Source: Pedobacter sp.
GTDB taxonomy: Bacteria; Pseudomonadota; Gammaproteobacteria; Pseudomonadales; Moraxellaceae
DNA: 57,995 nt
Assembly (NCBI GenBank): GCA_031119295.1
Contig: JAVHYE010000002.1
Coordinates: forward strand, 1 to 57,995
Reading direction: 5' to 3'
Made by a program: the position numbers and the translations under genes. How positions within the stretch are numbered: the stretch's first letter is position 1; the number at the start of each line of letters is the position of its first letter. Below, piece by piece: positions 42,920 through 52,553 of the stretch. Under the pieces are notes generated by a model. That model had not been told where the DNA came from and searched no databases. It worked only from the letters and a program-made list of their open reading frames with translations.

Positions 42920-44272
42920 TTAGCGCATCAGGTCGAGCTGGGCGCTGAGCTGGATACGCGTGGCATCGCGGTCAGAGCCATCCTTGAGCTCCAGCGTGCC
43001 ATGCAGGACTTCCATCCCCATGGTGAGGCGGGTATTGGCCGGGCTCCAGAGCAGGTTCAGAGACGCATACTGGTCCTTGTGCAGGGCATCGGCAGCCTGG
43101 CCGGCGCTGTTGTCCACCTGCAAATTGCCGTAGACCAGCGAGCTGTTCCACTGCTCGGTCCAGTAATGCTGGTAAGCCACATAGCCGCCCACGCTCTTCA
43201 GCGCTTCCAGTTCGCCATTGGCATCAAAGCCGGCGTCCTGGGAGCCGCCATTCAGATCGGAAAAATAGTGGCCGAGGCCTTGGCCACCAGTGAAGCCGAA
43301 CTGCACGGAATCCGAGCCCACAACTTTCACTACGCCGGTGATGCTGGCGCCACCACCCATGACGGAGTCGTCGTTGCCGGCGCCATCGTCGTAGGCGACA
43401 TCACGCAGTACGGCACCCAGTTGCACATGGCCACCGGTGGATTCCCAGCGGACACGGCCCACGAAGTCGGGCATGGGTGTGCTGGCATCGCCGGTAACAG
43501 TGCCACCGCCAGCGTAATCAATTTCCGAGGCTGGTCTTTCAATAGCGAAAGCGATATTGCTGCCTTCACTCAAGGCCTTGGAAAAACGCAGCTGCGGTGT
43601 GAACAGGAAGACCGCACCACCGGGGCCGGCAAAGTCCAGGGTGTTGGGCAGGGAATCAGCATCCATGAAGGTGGAGTAGGTGTAACCACCGAGGATGTTG
43701 TTCACCTGTGCGAAAGCATGGCGCAGACGGTAGTTGGTGCTGCCACCGGAACCGAAGAAATCGTTTTCGATCAGGATACGCAGGGGACCCAGCGTATCGT
43801 TGGTGGGGCGACGGATTTCAAAATTGATACGCGTCTGTTTGGCATGCATATGGAACTGGTTGTCAGCACCAGTTGCCGGCAGGGCCGAGACGATGAACTG
43901 GTCGGGATCACCGGTGGGGTCCAGATCGTAAATCGCATCCAGCTTCAGATAGCCGCCTATGCGCATCACGCTTTGCGTATTGGGCAGTTTGAAAAAGCCG
44001 GACAGATCATCGCCATAGGTAGCGTTGTCGATACGGGCAGCAGCACTGGCAGCATCATTGATGGTGCGACGCACCAGCAGGGGCGCTTCCTTGTAGGCTG
44101 TCTTGATTTCATTCTGCGTAGACACAATGGCAGCCGAATTCTGGCTGGCCTGTTTTTCCAGTGCATCAATACGGGCACGCAGGGCATCCAGTTCACTGTC
44201 ATTGGCGGCCAAGGCGCTACTGCCGGCCATGGCCAGCAGTATGGCAGCACTCAGTTTGTGCATGGTGTTCAT
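42920..44272 (-). CDS. DcaP-family outer-membrane porin
   Basis: A 450-residue outer-membrane protein of the trimeric DcaP type. Signal peptide to SSALA, then the periplasmic coiled coil (DSELDALRARIDALEKQ), then a barrel beginning SVMRIGGYLKLDAIYDLDP with HAKQTRINFEIRRPT, a family hallmark. DcaP of Acinetobacter takes up negatively charged small molecules such as dicarboxylic acids. AAGGAG lies eight bases before the ATG at 44272. It follows the decarboxylase by 18 bases, so it belongs to the decarboxylase/RND transcript and may bring a charged substrate or counter-ion into the periplasm (inference). Confidence 0.88.
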   Translation of the reverse strand: MNTMHKLSAAILLAMAGSSALAANDSELDALRARIDALEKQASQNSAAIVSTQNEIKTAYKEAPLLVRRTINDAASAAARIDNATYGDDLSGFFKLPNTQSVMRIGGYLKLDAIYDLDPTGDPDQFIVSALPATGADNQFHMHAKQTRINFEIRRPTNDTLGPLRILIENDFFGSGGSTNYRLRHAFAQVNNILGGYTYSTFMDADSLPNTLDFAGPGGAVFLFTPQLRFSKALSEGSNIAFAIERPASEIDYAGGGTVTGDASTPMPDFVGRVRWESTGGHVQLGAVLRDVAYDDGAGNDDSVMGGGASITGVVKVVGSDSVQFGFTGGQGLGHYFSDLNGGSQDAGFDANGELEALKSVGGYVAYQHYWTEQWNSSLVYGNLQVDNSAGQAADALHKDQYASLNLLWSPANTRLTMGMEVLHGTLELKDGSDRDATRIQLSAQLDLMR

Positions 44273-44290
44273 GGTTTTCTCCTTGGCCAA

Positions 44291-46588
44291 TCAGGCCTTC
44301 TTGTTTTTCAGGCAGCAGACTTCGTAGTGCACGCCCTTGTCATCGCGCTTGATTTCAAGGCCGTGGATTTCCGTTTCAAAGCCGGGGAATTGTGAATCCA
44401 GATCGCGGCAGTTTTTCAGGTAATCAAGAACCGCGGGCTGGTCGAACTTCTCACCGGGCATGATGACGGGAATGCCGGGCGGGTAGGGCACCAGCATCAC
44501 GGCCGGAATGCGGCCGGCCAGCTTGTCCATGGGCACGAGCTCGACTTCATTGCGCACCAGTTTGTCGTAGGCATCGCAGGGCAGCATCACCGGCGTGGGC
44601 AGGTCGGTGTACATGTCCTCCATGAGCTTGAGCGTGCTGTGGTCCTTGTAGAACTTGTGCAGCTTCGCGGCCAGGTCCTTGATGCCTATGCCGGCATAGG
44701 TGCCCGGATTCTGTTCGGCCAGGTCGGGGAAGACCTGTTCCACCGGTGCATTGCGGTCGAAGAGCTCCTTGAAGCGGAACAGTTCGGCCAGCAACGAACC
44801 CCATTTGCCCTTGGTGATGCCGATGGAGAACAGCACGAGGATGGAATAGAGGCCGGTCTTTTCCACCACGAGACCATGGCGCCAGAGATAACGGCTCACC
44901 AGTGCAGCAGGAATACCTTCGGCCTGCAGCTTGCCGTTGATGTCTATGCCGGGCGTGAGGATGGTGACCTTGATGGGGTCCAGCATGGCGTGGTCTTTGG
45001 TCACATGCTTGAAGCCATGCCATTTGGCATCGGCTTTCAGCATGAAGTCCTTGGCATCCACATCGATGGTGGCCAGCGGTGCCACCTTGGCATTCTTGCT
45101 GTCAGCAATTTTTTCCGGCTGCCAGGCATTGAAGAACCACTCGCCGCGGCCTTTCATTTCCTGATGCGTTTTTGCAATCTTGCGGCGGAAAGCCATGGCT
45201 TCGGCAATCGCATCTTCAATCAGCGCACGGCCGGCGCCGCCGGCCATCATGCGGCTGGCCACATCGCAGGAGGCAATGATGCTGTACTGCGGTGAGGTGG
45301 AGGTGTGCATCATATAGGACTCATTGAAGCGCGCATGCGAGAAGTCACCTTCCGCATTGTTCTTCACATGAATCATCGACGCCTGCGACAGCGCCGCCAG
45401 CAGCTTGTGCGTGGAATGCGTGGTGAAGGTGACTGGCTCGCCCGGCTTGGGTTTGGCGCTGGCGGCCATGCCGTAGCGGCCTTCGTAGAAGGGGCTGAAG
45501 CGGGCATAGGCATACCAGGCTTCGTCGAAGTGCAGTACTTCCACCTGCTTGGCCAGCGCCGTGCGTATGGCGGGAGCGTTATAGCAGAGACCGTCATAGG
45601 TGGAGTTGGTCACTACAGCCAGACGGGGCTTCTGTTTCTTGTTCTTGATCAGTGGCGAATCGTCGATTTTCTTCTGTATGGCTTCCGGCGTGAATTCCGC
45701 TTCGGGAATGGGGCCGATGATGCCGTAGGGATTACGCGTGGGGCGGAAATACACCGGCACTGCACCGGTCATGATCATGGAATGCAGGATGGATTTATGG
45801 CAGTTGCGGTCGGCTACCACGATGTCGCCACGCGAGACCGAACCATGCCAGACCATCTTGTTGGCGGTGGAGGTGCCGTTGGTGACGAAGTAGGTGCGGT
45901 CGGCGCCGAAATTGTCCGCCGCTTCACGCTCGGCCTCGCCCACCACGCTGGTGTGCTCCAGCAGTGAGCCCAGTTCCGGCACGGAAATGGACAGGTCGGA
46001 ACGGAAAGTGGTTTCGCCGAAGAAATCAAAGAAGGCACGGCCCACGGGTGACTTCAGGAAAGCCACGCCGCCGGAGTGGCCGGGTGTATGCCAGGAGTAT
46101 TTGTGCTTCTCGGTATGCGTGACCAGCGCCTCGAAGAAGGGTGGCAGCAGTTTGGCGAGATAGGCTTCGAGAGCCTCTTCAAGACGGCCGGCAATGAAGG
46201 CGGCGGTGTCTTCCAGCTTGTAGATGAAGCCGGTGAGCTGGGAGATCAGTTCCACCGGCAACTCGTCCAGGGCGCTCACGGAGGAGTCCATGAAAATGCC
46301 CACACGCGGATAGCGACTGCGGAAGCGCTGAATGGCGACAGCCAGATCGGCCACCGGCAGATGCGCCACCGTGGAGTGGTTGACCACGATCACGCCGATC
46401 TGCGGATTGGCGATGATGCGCGCTGCACCGTCTTCAAAATCATCCGCTGTCATTACATCGATATCGTTCTCGATCAGCACCGAGATGATGTCGCGTATGG
46501 CACGACCGCCCGCGTTATCGGCGTTCAAGTCCTGATCGATGATGAGGACGGGAAATTTTTCGCGCAGAAAATCCTGTGCACTGGCCAT
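44291..46588 (-). CDS. arginine/lysine-type PLP decarboxylase (fold III, AdiA-like)
   Basis: Removes CO2 from a basic amino acid, giving agmatine or cadaverine and consuming a proton. The 765-residue protein has the wing domain (to ~130), the PLP core with SWHTPGHSGG, NGTSTANKMV, DRNCHKSI, FDEAWYAYARF and the PLP-lysine in STHKLLAALSQASMIHV (Lys395), and the C-terminal domain with PYPPGIPVIMPGE. It resembles E. coli AdiA throughout (e.g. ITKGKWGSLL versus VTRGKWGTLV), so arginine is most likely; lysine cannot be excluded, because LdcA-type enzymes look similar. It starts 13 bases after the outer-membrane channel gene, with AAGGAG upstream. Confidence 0.92.
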   Translation of the reverse strand: MASAQDFLREKFPVLIIDQDLNADNAGGRAIRDIISVLIENDIDVMTADDFEDGAARIIANPQIGVIVVNHSTVAHLPVADLAVAIQRFRSRYPRVGIFMDSSVSALDELPVELISQLTGFIYKLEDTAAFIAGRLEEALEAYLAKLLPPFFEALVTHTEKHKYSWHTPGHSGGVAFLKSPVGRAFFDFFGETTFRSDLSISVPELGSLLEHTSVVGEAEREAADNFGADRTYFVTNGTSTANKMVWHGSVSRGDIVVADRNCHKSILHSMIMTGAVPVYFRPTRNPYGIIGPIPEAEFTPEAIQKKIDDSPLIKNKKQKPRLAVVTNSTYDGLCYNAPAIRTALAKQVEVLHFDEAWYAYARFSPFYEGRYGMAASAKPKPGEPVTFTTHSTHKLLAALSQASMIHVKNNAEGDFSHARFNESYMMHTSTSPQYSIIASCDVASRMMAGGAGRALIEDAIAEAMAFRRKIAKTHQEMKGRGEWFFNAWQPEKIADSKNAKVAPLATIDVDAKDFMLKADAKWHGFKHVTKDHAMLDPIKVTILTPGIDINGKLQAEGIPAALVSRYLWRHGLVVEKTGLYSILVLFSIGITKGKWGSLLAELFRFKELFDRNAPVEQVFPDLAEQNPGTYAGIGIKDLAAKLHKFYKDHSTLKLMEDMYTDLPTPVMLPCDAYDKLVRNEVELVPMDKLAGRIPAVMLVPYPPGIPVIMPGEKFDQPAVLDYLKNCRDLDSQFPGFETEIHGLEIKRDDKGVHYEVCCLKNKKA

Positions 46589-46601
46589 GATTATCTCCTT
46601 G

Positions 46602-48134
46602 TCACGGTGTCGTTGAGGCAGATGGTGTTGAGGATGGGGCAGGTGTTACGGGTGCGGCGGCAGGCGCTGCACCTTGGGCTTGCTGTTCGTTTTTCTGTTC
46701 TTGTTGCTGCTCTTGCTGCTCTTGCTGCCTCTGCGGATCGGCATGTTCTATCCAGCTGCCGCCCAGGGCCTTGTAGAGATTGATGACGGCAATCACGGTG
46801 TCAGCCTGCGACTGTGCATGCGAGAGCTGCACGGTGAAAAGGCTGCGCTCGGCATCCAGCACATCGATATAGCTGGTGTAGCCGCCGTCATAGCGCATAC
46901 GTGCCAGCTTGGCGTAGCGCGACAGTGCGCCCACCTGACGGGTCTGCGCTTCCAGTCGCTCCTGCGTGGTTTGCACCTGCGAGAGCGAGCGGTCGGTATC
47001 GGCAAAGGCGTTCTGTATGGCGCTCTGGTAGACCGCCAGCAACTCACGCTGACGTGCATGCGCCGCGTTGACCTGGCCCTTGATGGCACCGAAACGGAAA
47101 ATCGGTCCGGTAATGCTGCCGGCATAGCGCCAGGTGCGTGAAGGCGCATCGAAAAGATTGTCGAAATCGTTGCTGGTACCGCCGAACAGACCGGTCAGGC
47201 TGATCTGGGGGAAGTACTGTGAACGCGCCTCACCAATACGTGCATTGGCGGCAATCATGGCTTGTTCGGCACTGCGCAGGTCAGGGCGACGCTCCAGCAA
47301 TTCCGAAGGCAGGCCTTCCGGTGGTGCGGCCAGTCTGAGCTGGTCTATGGCCTTGCCGCGCGGAATTTGCGCGCTGCTGCGGCCGGTGAGCACGGCGAGA
47401 TTGTTTTCGGCAATGGCAATGGCCTGGCGCGCATCGGGAATGGCGGCGCGGGCAGCTTCGTATTCCGATTCCTGCTGCGCGTATTCCACGCCGGAAACCA
47501 CACCGCCCTCATGGCGACGCCGGAAAAGATCGAGTGCATCTTCACGGGTCTTGGCGGTGTTGATGGCGATTTCCAGCTGCAGGTCCAGGCTGCGCAGATT
47601 CACATAGCCGGCGGCCACTGATGTCACCAGGGAAAGAATCACGGCCTGGCGGTTTTCTTCGCTGGACAGTAATTCCGCCTTGGCGGCATCGCTGGCGGAG
47701 CGAACCCGGCCGAAGAGATCGATTTCCCAATCCGCGGTAAGGCCAGCATTGAGACGCGTAGTGGCGCCCAAAGGTGGAATCTTGTCGCGGCCCGCACCAG
47801 CGGCGTAGCCGATTTGCGGGAAGTAGGCGCTGCGCGTGGTTTGCAGTGTGGCGGCAAACTGGTCGACACGGGCGGTGGCGCGCAGCAGGTCCTGGTTGTT
47901 TTTCAGGGCATCATCAACCAGACCGTTGAGCACGGGATCACCTAAGTCTTCCCACCAGCGATCCTTGATTTGTTCATTGCCTTGTTCCGCACTGCGCTCC
48001 GTCTTTGTATCGCCGAACTGACGGAAATTCGCATCGGTTTTGGCGTCAGGGCGGTTATAGACCGGCGCCAGCGAGCAGGCAGACAGCAGCAGGCAGGCAG
48101 AAATGGAGGAGGCGAGCAGAGACTTGCGCATCAT
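46602..48134 (-). CDS. RND efflux outer-membrane channel, OprM/TtgC type
   Basis: The TolC-like exit duct of the tripartite pump. A lipoprotein of 510 residues with lipobox LLLSAC (Cys20), two repeats of the outer-membrane efflux domain ([16 protein letters not shown]; later [35 protein letters not shown]) and the usual length to ~residue 465. The last ~45 residues are an unusual low-complexity tail ([18 protein letters not shown], then Ala/Pro/Ser/Thr). It overlaps the RND pump gene by four bases (ATGA). The decarboxylase follows after 13 bases. Confidence 0.95.
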   Translation of the reverse strand: MMRKSLLASSISACLLLSACSLAPVYNRPDAKTDANFRQFGDTKTERSAEQGNEQIKDRWWEDLGDPVLNGLVDDALKNNQDLLRATARVDQFAATLQTTRSAYFPQIGYAAGAGRDKIPPLGATTRLNAGLTADWEIDLFGRVRSASDAAKAELLSSEENRQAVILSLVTSVAAGYVNLRSLDLQLEIAINTAKTREDALDLFRRRHEGGVVSGVEYAQQESEYEAARAAIPDARQAIAIAENNLAVLTGRSSAQIPRGKAIDQLRLAAPPEGLPSELLERRPDLRSAEQAMIAANARIGEARSQYFPQISLTGLFGGTSNDFDNLFDAPSRTWRYAGSITGPIFRFGAIKGQVNAAHARQRELLAVYQSAIQNAFADTDRSLSQVQTTQERLEAQTRQVGALSRYAKLARMRYDGGYTSYIDVLDAERSLFTVQLSHAQSQADTVIAVINLYKALGGSWIEHADPQRQQEQQEQQQEQKNEQQAQGAAPAAAPVTPAPSSTPSASTTP

Positions 48135-51100
48135 GCGTCCTCCCCATTGTCATGTTTGTCGTGTTCCGGATTGCTGTGCCCATGCTTGGCCGCTTCAGCC
48201 GCGGCTTTGGCTTCTTTCTTTTTGGCAGAGCGCTCCGACAGCGACTCCAGTCCCCAATAGAACATGGGGATGAAGAAGATGGCGATGACGGTAGCACCCA
48301 GCATGCCGCCTATCACACCCGTCCCCAGAGAGTGACGGCTGGCCGAGGAAGCGCCACTGGCGATGGCCAGCGGAATACAGCCCAGCGTAAAGGCCAGAGA
48401 GGTCATGATGATGGGGCGCAGGCGCAGTTTGGCGGCATGCAGGGCTGCATCCAGCGGCGACAGTTTTTCTTTTTCGCGCATTTCCACCGCGAATTCGAAA
48501 ATCAGGATGGCGTTCTTCGCCGCCAGCGCAATCAATACGGTAAGACCGATCTGGAAATACACATCGTTTTCCAGGCCGCGCAGCAGGATGGCCACCAGAG
48601 CGCCGAAGATGGCAAAAGGCACGGCCATGATCACGCCGAAGGGCAGGGTCCATTTCTCGTACTGTGCCGCCAGAATCAGGAAGACCATGATCATGCCGAA
48701 GATGAAGACCACGGCAGCCGTAGAGCCCGCTTTCTTTTCTTCATAGGCCTGGCCGCTCCAGGCATTGCCGAAATCGGAAGGCAGCACTTCGGCGGCAATT
48801 TCTTCCATGGCCGCCAGCGCCTGACCGGAGCTGTAACCCGGTGCGGGTCCGCCACTGATTTTGGCGGCCGGGAAGTTATTGAAGCGGGTAACGATGTCGG
48901 CACCGGTCACATAACGCGTGGTCACCATGGAGTTGAGCGGCACCATGGCATTGTCGCGGTTACGCACATAAATCTGGTCCAGACTTTCCGGGCGCACGCG
49001 ATAGGAAGGCTCGGCCTGCAGGATGACCTGGAAGAGTCGGCTGTTCTTGGGGAACTGGCTGACATAGAGCGAGCCGAACATGGTCTGCAGCGAGGAATAG
49101 ATATTCTGGATGGGAACACCCTGGGCTTCGGCGCGTTCTCTGTCCACATCCACCATGAGCTGGCGCGAGCGGGTATTGATGGTGGAATTGACGCCGGCAA
49201 GCTCCGGGCGTTGCCGGGCTTTCTGGATGATCTGGTGCACCACATCTTCCATTTTTGACAGCGGCGCATCGCCCTTGCTCTGCACCCAGAATTCAAAACC
49301 ACCGGTGGTGCCGAGACCGGGAATAGAAGGGGGATTCACCGGCATCACAATGCCTTCTTTATAACCGGCAAAAGTTTTCATGCCGCGCGCGATCAGGGCG
49401 TCGGCCTTGGCCTCGGCTTCCTGACGCTCGGCAAACCCCTTGAACGATACGAAGGTAGTCGCGGCATTGCCCTTGTTCTGGCCGTCGATAAGGCTGTAAC
49501 CGGCAATGGAGGCCACGGCATTGACGCCGGGCTGTTTCTGGAACCACTCCGAGGCCTTGTCAGCGAGATCTTCGGTGCGATCCAGGCTGGCTGCATCCGG
49601 CAGCATGACCACATTGAAGATATAACCCTGGTCTTCCACAGGCAGGAAGGAGCTGGGAATTTTGGCGAACAGGCCCACGGTCAGCACCAACATGCCGCCG
49701 ATCAGCAGGAAGGCAACCATCAGGCGCTTGATGGCTATTGCGCTGATGCGCGTATAGCCCTCGGTGAGTTTTTCAAAGCCATTATTGAAGGCTTTGAAGA
49801 AGCCTTTCTTTTCGCCATGGCCCGGCTTGAGCAGGATGGCGGAGAGCGCAGGGGAGAGCGTGAGCGCCACGATGCCGGAGAGCACCACGGAAATCGCGAT
49901 GGTGACAGCGAACTGTTTATAAAGCTGGCCGGTGATGCCGGAGAGGAAGGTCACTGGAATGAATACAGCCAGCAGGACCAGCACGATGGCAATCACCGGC
50001 CCGGTCACTTCATCCATGGCCTTTTTGGCCGCCTCTTTCGGTGAAAGACCGAACTCGGCCATGTTTCGTTCGACGTTTTCCACCACCACGATGGCATCGT
50101 CCACGACAATACCGATGGCTAATACCATCCCGAATAGCGTGAGCATATTGACGGAATAGCCCAGCGCACTCATGCCGATAAAGGTACCGATAATGGATAC
50201 CGGCACGGCCAGAATGGGAATCAGGGTGGCGCGGAAGCTTTGCAGGAAGAGGAAGACCACGATGATGACGAGGATCACGGCTTCGATGAAGGTGTGTATC
50301 ACTTCATCAATGGATTCCTGCACGAACTCTGTGGTGTCGAGGGCGACAGAATATTCCATGCCCTTGGGGAAGGATTTTTTCAGCTCGGCCAGGGTGGCGC
50401 GTACATTCTTGGAAACTTCCAGTGCATTGGCGCCGGGCTGCTGGTAGACGGCAATCACGGTGGCGATCTTGCCGTTGTATTTGCTGCGTATGGAATAATC
50501 CTTGGAACCCAGTTCGGCATGACCGATATCGCGTACCCGCACCAGCGAGCCATCACCTTCACCGGCGCGCAGGATGATGTTGTCGAATTGCGAGGGCTCG
50601 GTCATGCGGCCCGAGGTGGCCACCGGGAAGGTCTGTTGCACGCGGCCTTCGGTGGGCGATTGCCCAAGGCGGCCGGCGGCGTACTGCTCGTTCTGTTCGG
50701 AAACGGCGTTCTGCACATCGGTAGCGGTGAGGCCCAGCGCCGCCATGCGATCCGGCTTCAGCCAGATACGCATGGCGTAATCCGGCGTGCCCATGATGGA
50801 GGCCTGGTTGGCGCCGGGAATACGCTTCAGCGCATCCAGCACATAGATATTGGTGTAGTTGGCGACATAGGTCTGGTCGAAGCTGTCATCCGGTGAATAC
50901 AGCGCAATCACCATCAAGAAAGCCTGCGAGCGTTTCTGCACGGAAACACCCTGGGCCTGCACTTCATCCGGTAGCTGTGGCAGGGCAAGGTTGGCGCGGT
51001 TCTGCACGTCCACCTGGGCCAGCGCAGGATCGGTACCGATTTCAAAAAAGGCAGTGATGGTGGTGTTGCCGGTGGATGAGCTGGTAGAGCTCATATACAT

Positions 51101-51331
51101 CATGTCGTCGGCGCCGTTGATCTGCTGTTCCAGCGGTGCGGCCACATTTTGTGAAACCACTTCAGCGCTGGCACCGGGATAGGTGGCGCTGACGGTGATG
51201 GTGGGAGGAGAAATATCCGGGAATTGCGCAATGGGCAGGTTGACCATGGCCACAAGGCCGGCAATCACCAGAACAATGGAAATGACCGAGGAGAAAATCG
51301 GCCGATCGATGAAGAAATGCGAAAACTTCAT
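48131..51331 (-). CDS. RND multidrug efflux transporter, HAE1 family (AcrB/MexB/TtgB)
   Basis: Proton-driven inner-membrane pump, 1066 residues, taking substrates from the periplasm and membrane. It starts [19 protein letters not shown], the standard AcrB N-terminus, and has twelve helices with two large periplasmic loops. The proton relay Asp411-Asp412 lies in [17 protein letters not shown], and the partner Lys in [14 protein letters not shown]. The start at 51331 is ten bases after the adaptor stop; the frame reads 35 codons further upstream into the adaptor gene without similarity. A His/Glu/Lys-rich cytosolic tail ([16 protein letters not shown]) could bind metal. The closest types are solvent/multidrug pumps; polyamine transport would be new and is only implied by context. 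Confidence 0.96.
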   Translation of the reverse strand: MKFSHFFIDRPIFSSVISIVLVIAGLVAMVNLPIAQFPDISPPTITVSATYPGASAEVVSQNVAAPLEQQINGADDMMYMSSTSSSTGNTTITAFFEIGTDPALAQVDVQNRANLALPQLPDEVQAQGVSVQKRSQAFLMVIALYSPDDSFDQTYVANYTNIYVLDALKRIPGANQASIMGTPDYAMRIWLKPDRMAALGLTATDVQNAVSEQNEQYAAGRLGQSPTEGRVQQTFPVATSGRMTEPSQFDNIILRAGEGDGSLVRVRDIGHAELGSKDYSIRSKYNGKIATVIAVYQQPGANALEVSKNVRATLAELKKSFPKGMEYSVALDTTEFVQESIDEVIHTFIEAVILVIIVVFLFLQSFRATLIPILAVPVSIIGTFIGMSALGYSVNMLTLFGMVLAIGIVVDDAIVVVENVERNMAEFGLSPKEAAKKAMDEVTGPVIAIVLVLLAVFIPVTFLSGITGQLYKQFAVTIAISVVLSGIVALTLSPALSAILLKPGHGEKKGFFKAFNNGFEKLTEGYTRISAIAIKRLMVAFLLIGGMLVLTVGLFAKIPSSFLPVEDQGYIFNVVMLPDAASLDRTEDLADKASEWFQKQPGVNAVASIAGYSLIDGQNKGNAATTFVSFKGFAERQEAEAKADALIARGMKTFAGYKEGIVMPVNPPSIPGLGTTGGFEFWVQSKGDAPLSKMEDVVHQIIQKARQRPELAGVNSTINTRSRQLMVDVDRERAEAQGVPIQNIYSSLQTMFGSLYVSQFPKNSRLFQVILQAEPSYRVRPESLDQIYVRNRDNAMVPLNSMVTTRYVTGADIVTRFNNFPAAKISGGPAPGYSSGQALAAMEEIAAEVLPSDFGNAWSGQAYEEKKAGSTAAVVFIFGMIMVFLILAAQYEKWTLPFGVIMAVPFAIFGALVAILLRGLENDVYFQIGLTVLIALAAKNAILIFEFAVEMREKEKLSPLDAALHAAKLRLRPIIMTSLAFTLGCIPLAIASGASSASRHSLGTGVIGGMLGATVIAIFFIPMFYWGLESLSERSAKKKEAKAAAEAAKHGHSNPEHDKHDNGEDA

Positions 51332-51341
51332 ATCGGCTGTC

Positions 51342-52538
51342 TCACGGGGTCTTGCCGGCAACAGACGGTGCTGCCGGTGCGGCTGCATCGACGGCAGCCG
51401 CTGCTGCTGAAGCAGGCAGAGCCTTGGCCGGTGCATCCGGCGCCAGCTTCATGAAGCCGTCGATGATGACCACATCACCATCTTCCAGTCCCTGACGTAT
51501 CACCCAGTTGTCACCCGCCCATTCGCCGGTCTGCACCGGACGCTGCTGGGCTTTGCCATCCTTGATCAGCCAGACGAAAGTGCCGCGCGGCCCTTGTTGC
51601 ACGGCGCGTTGCGGCACCATGAAGGCGTTGGGGCGGCTGATGCCGGAAACGGACACACGTACGAACTGGCCCGGACGCAGCGTGCTTTCCGGATTCGGGA
51701 ATTCCGCACGTATCAGGAAGCTGCCAGTGCTTTCATTGAAGGCCGCATCGGAAAAGGTGATATGGCCGTCGTGCTTGTAGATGCTGCCATCGGCCAGTTT
51801 GATCTTGACGACGAATTTGCTTTTACCCGGTGTGCTCAGCTCGCCTTTTTCCTGCTCGCTGCGCATTTTCAGCACTTCGTTTTCCGAAATGCTGAAATTC
51901 ACCCGCATGGGATCCAGTGCTGCCACATAGGTGAGCAGGCTGTTGCTGGCATTGATATAGGAGCCGGGCTGTTGCTTGGAAAAGCTGGAAAGGCCGCGCA
52001 CCGGCGAGGTGATATAGGTGTAGGAAAGATCCAGTTCGTTCTGCAGCACCTTGGCCTTGGCGGCTTCGACGGCAGCCGCAGCAGCAGATTCACTGCCGAT
52101 GGCATCGTCCAGTTCTTTTTTACTGATGGCGTCCTGCTCGGCCAGCGGCTTTACACGCTTGAGGTTGGAGCGGGCTGTGCCCAGCCGTGCCTGCTGTTCA
52201 GCGAGCTCGGCTTTTGCCGAGGCCAGCTGGGCCTGGAAAGGTTTGGGATCAATCTGGAAGAGGGGCTGGCCGGCTTTCACCAGCGTGCCTTCATCGTAGA
52301 GGCGCTTGTCCAGATAGCCGGTAACGCGGGCCCGGATTTCCACCTGCTGTGAGCTTTCTGTCTGGCCCACGAATTCCTGGGCCACATCCACGCTACCCGC
52401 TTTCAGGGTAATGGCGGGTACTTCGGCTACGGGCGGTGTTTTTTTCTCGGGTGTTTTATCGCCGCAAGCTGTCAGCAACACGGAGCCCAATAAGAGGCCC
52501 ACTGCACCGGCACTGATTCCGCCTTTCCATTCACGCAT
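51342..52538 (-). CDS. RND efflux periplasmic adaptor, AcrA/MexA/TtgA type
   Basis: Membrane-fusion protein of 398 residues joining pump and channel. Lipobox LLTAC (Cys25) anchors it to the inner membrane. Order: lipoyl half ([32 protein letters not shown]), alpha-hairpin (residues ~90-160, Ala/Glu/Leu-rich), second lipoyl half ([13 protein letters not shown]), beta-barrel and membrane-proximal domain, then an Ala/Pro-rich tail. The ATG at 52538 follows GGGGGA; a TTG four codons earlier is less likely. It begins 15 bases after the ornithine decarboxylase stop. Confidence 0.95.
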   Translation of the reverse strand: MREWKGGISAGAVGLLLGSVLLTACGDKTPEKKTPPVAEVPAITLKAGSVDVAQEFVGQTESSQQVEIRARVTGYLDKRLYDEGTLVKAGQPLFQIDPKPFQAQLASAKAELAEQQARLGTARSNLKRVKPLAEQDAISKKELDDAIGSESAAAAAVEAAKAKVLQNELDLSYTYITSPVRGLSSFSKQQPGSYINASNSLLTYVAALDPMRVNFSISENEVLKMRSEQEKGELSTPGKSKFVVKIKLADGSIYKHDGHITFSDAAFNESTGSFLIRAEFPNPESTLRPGQFVRVSVSGISRPNAFMVPQRAVQQGPRGTFVWLIKDGKAQQRPVQTGEWAGDNWVIRQGLEDGDVVIIDGFMKLAPDAPAKALPASAAAAAVDAAAPAAPSVAGKTP

Positions 52539-52553
52539 TACATCCCCCAAACA

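Noticed and set aside
48005-49258. 417-codon open frame on the plus strand
   Set aside because: Antisense to the RND pump and channel genes, no domains.
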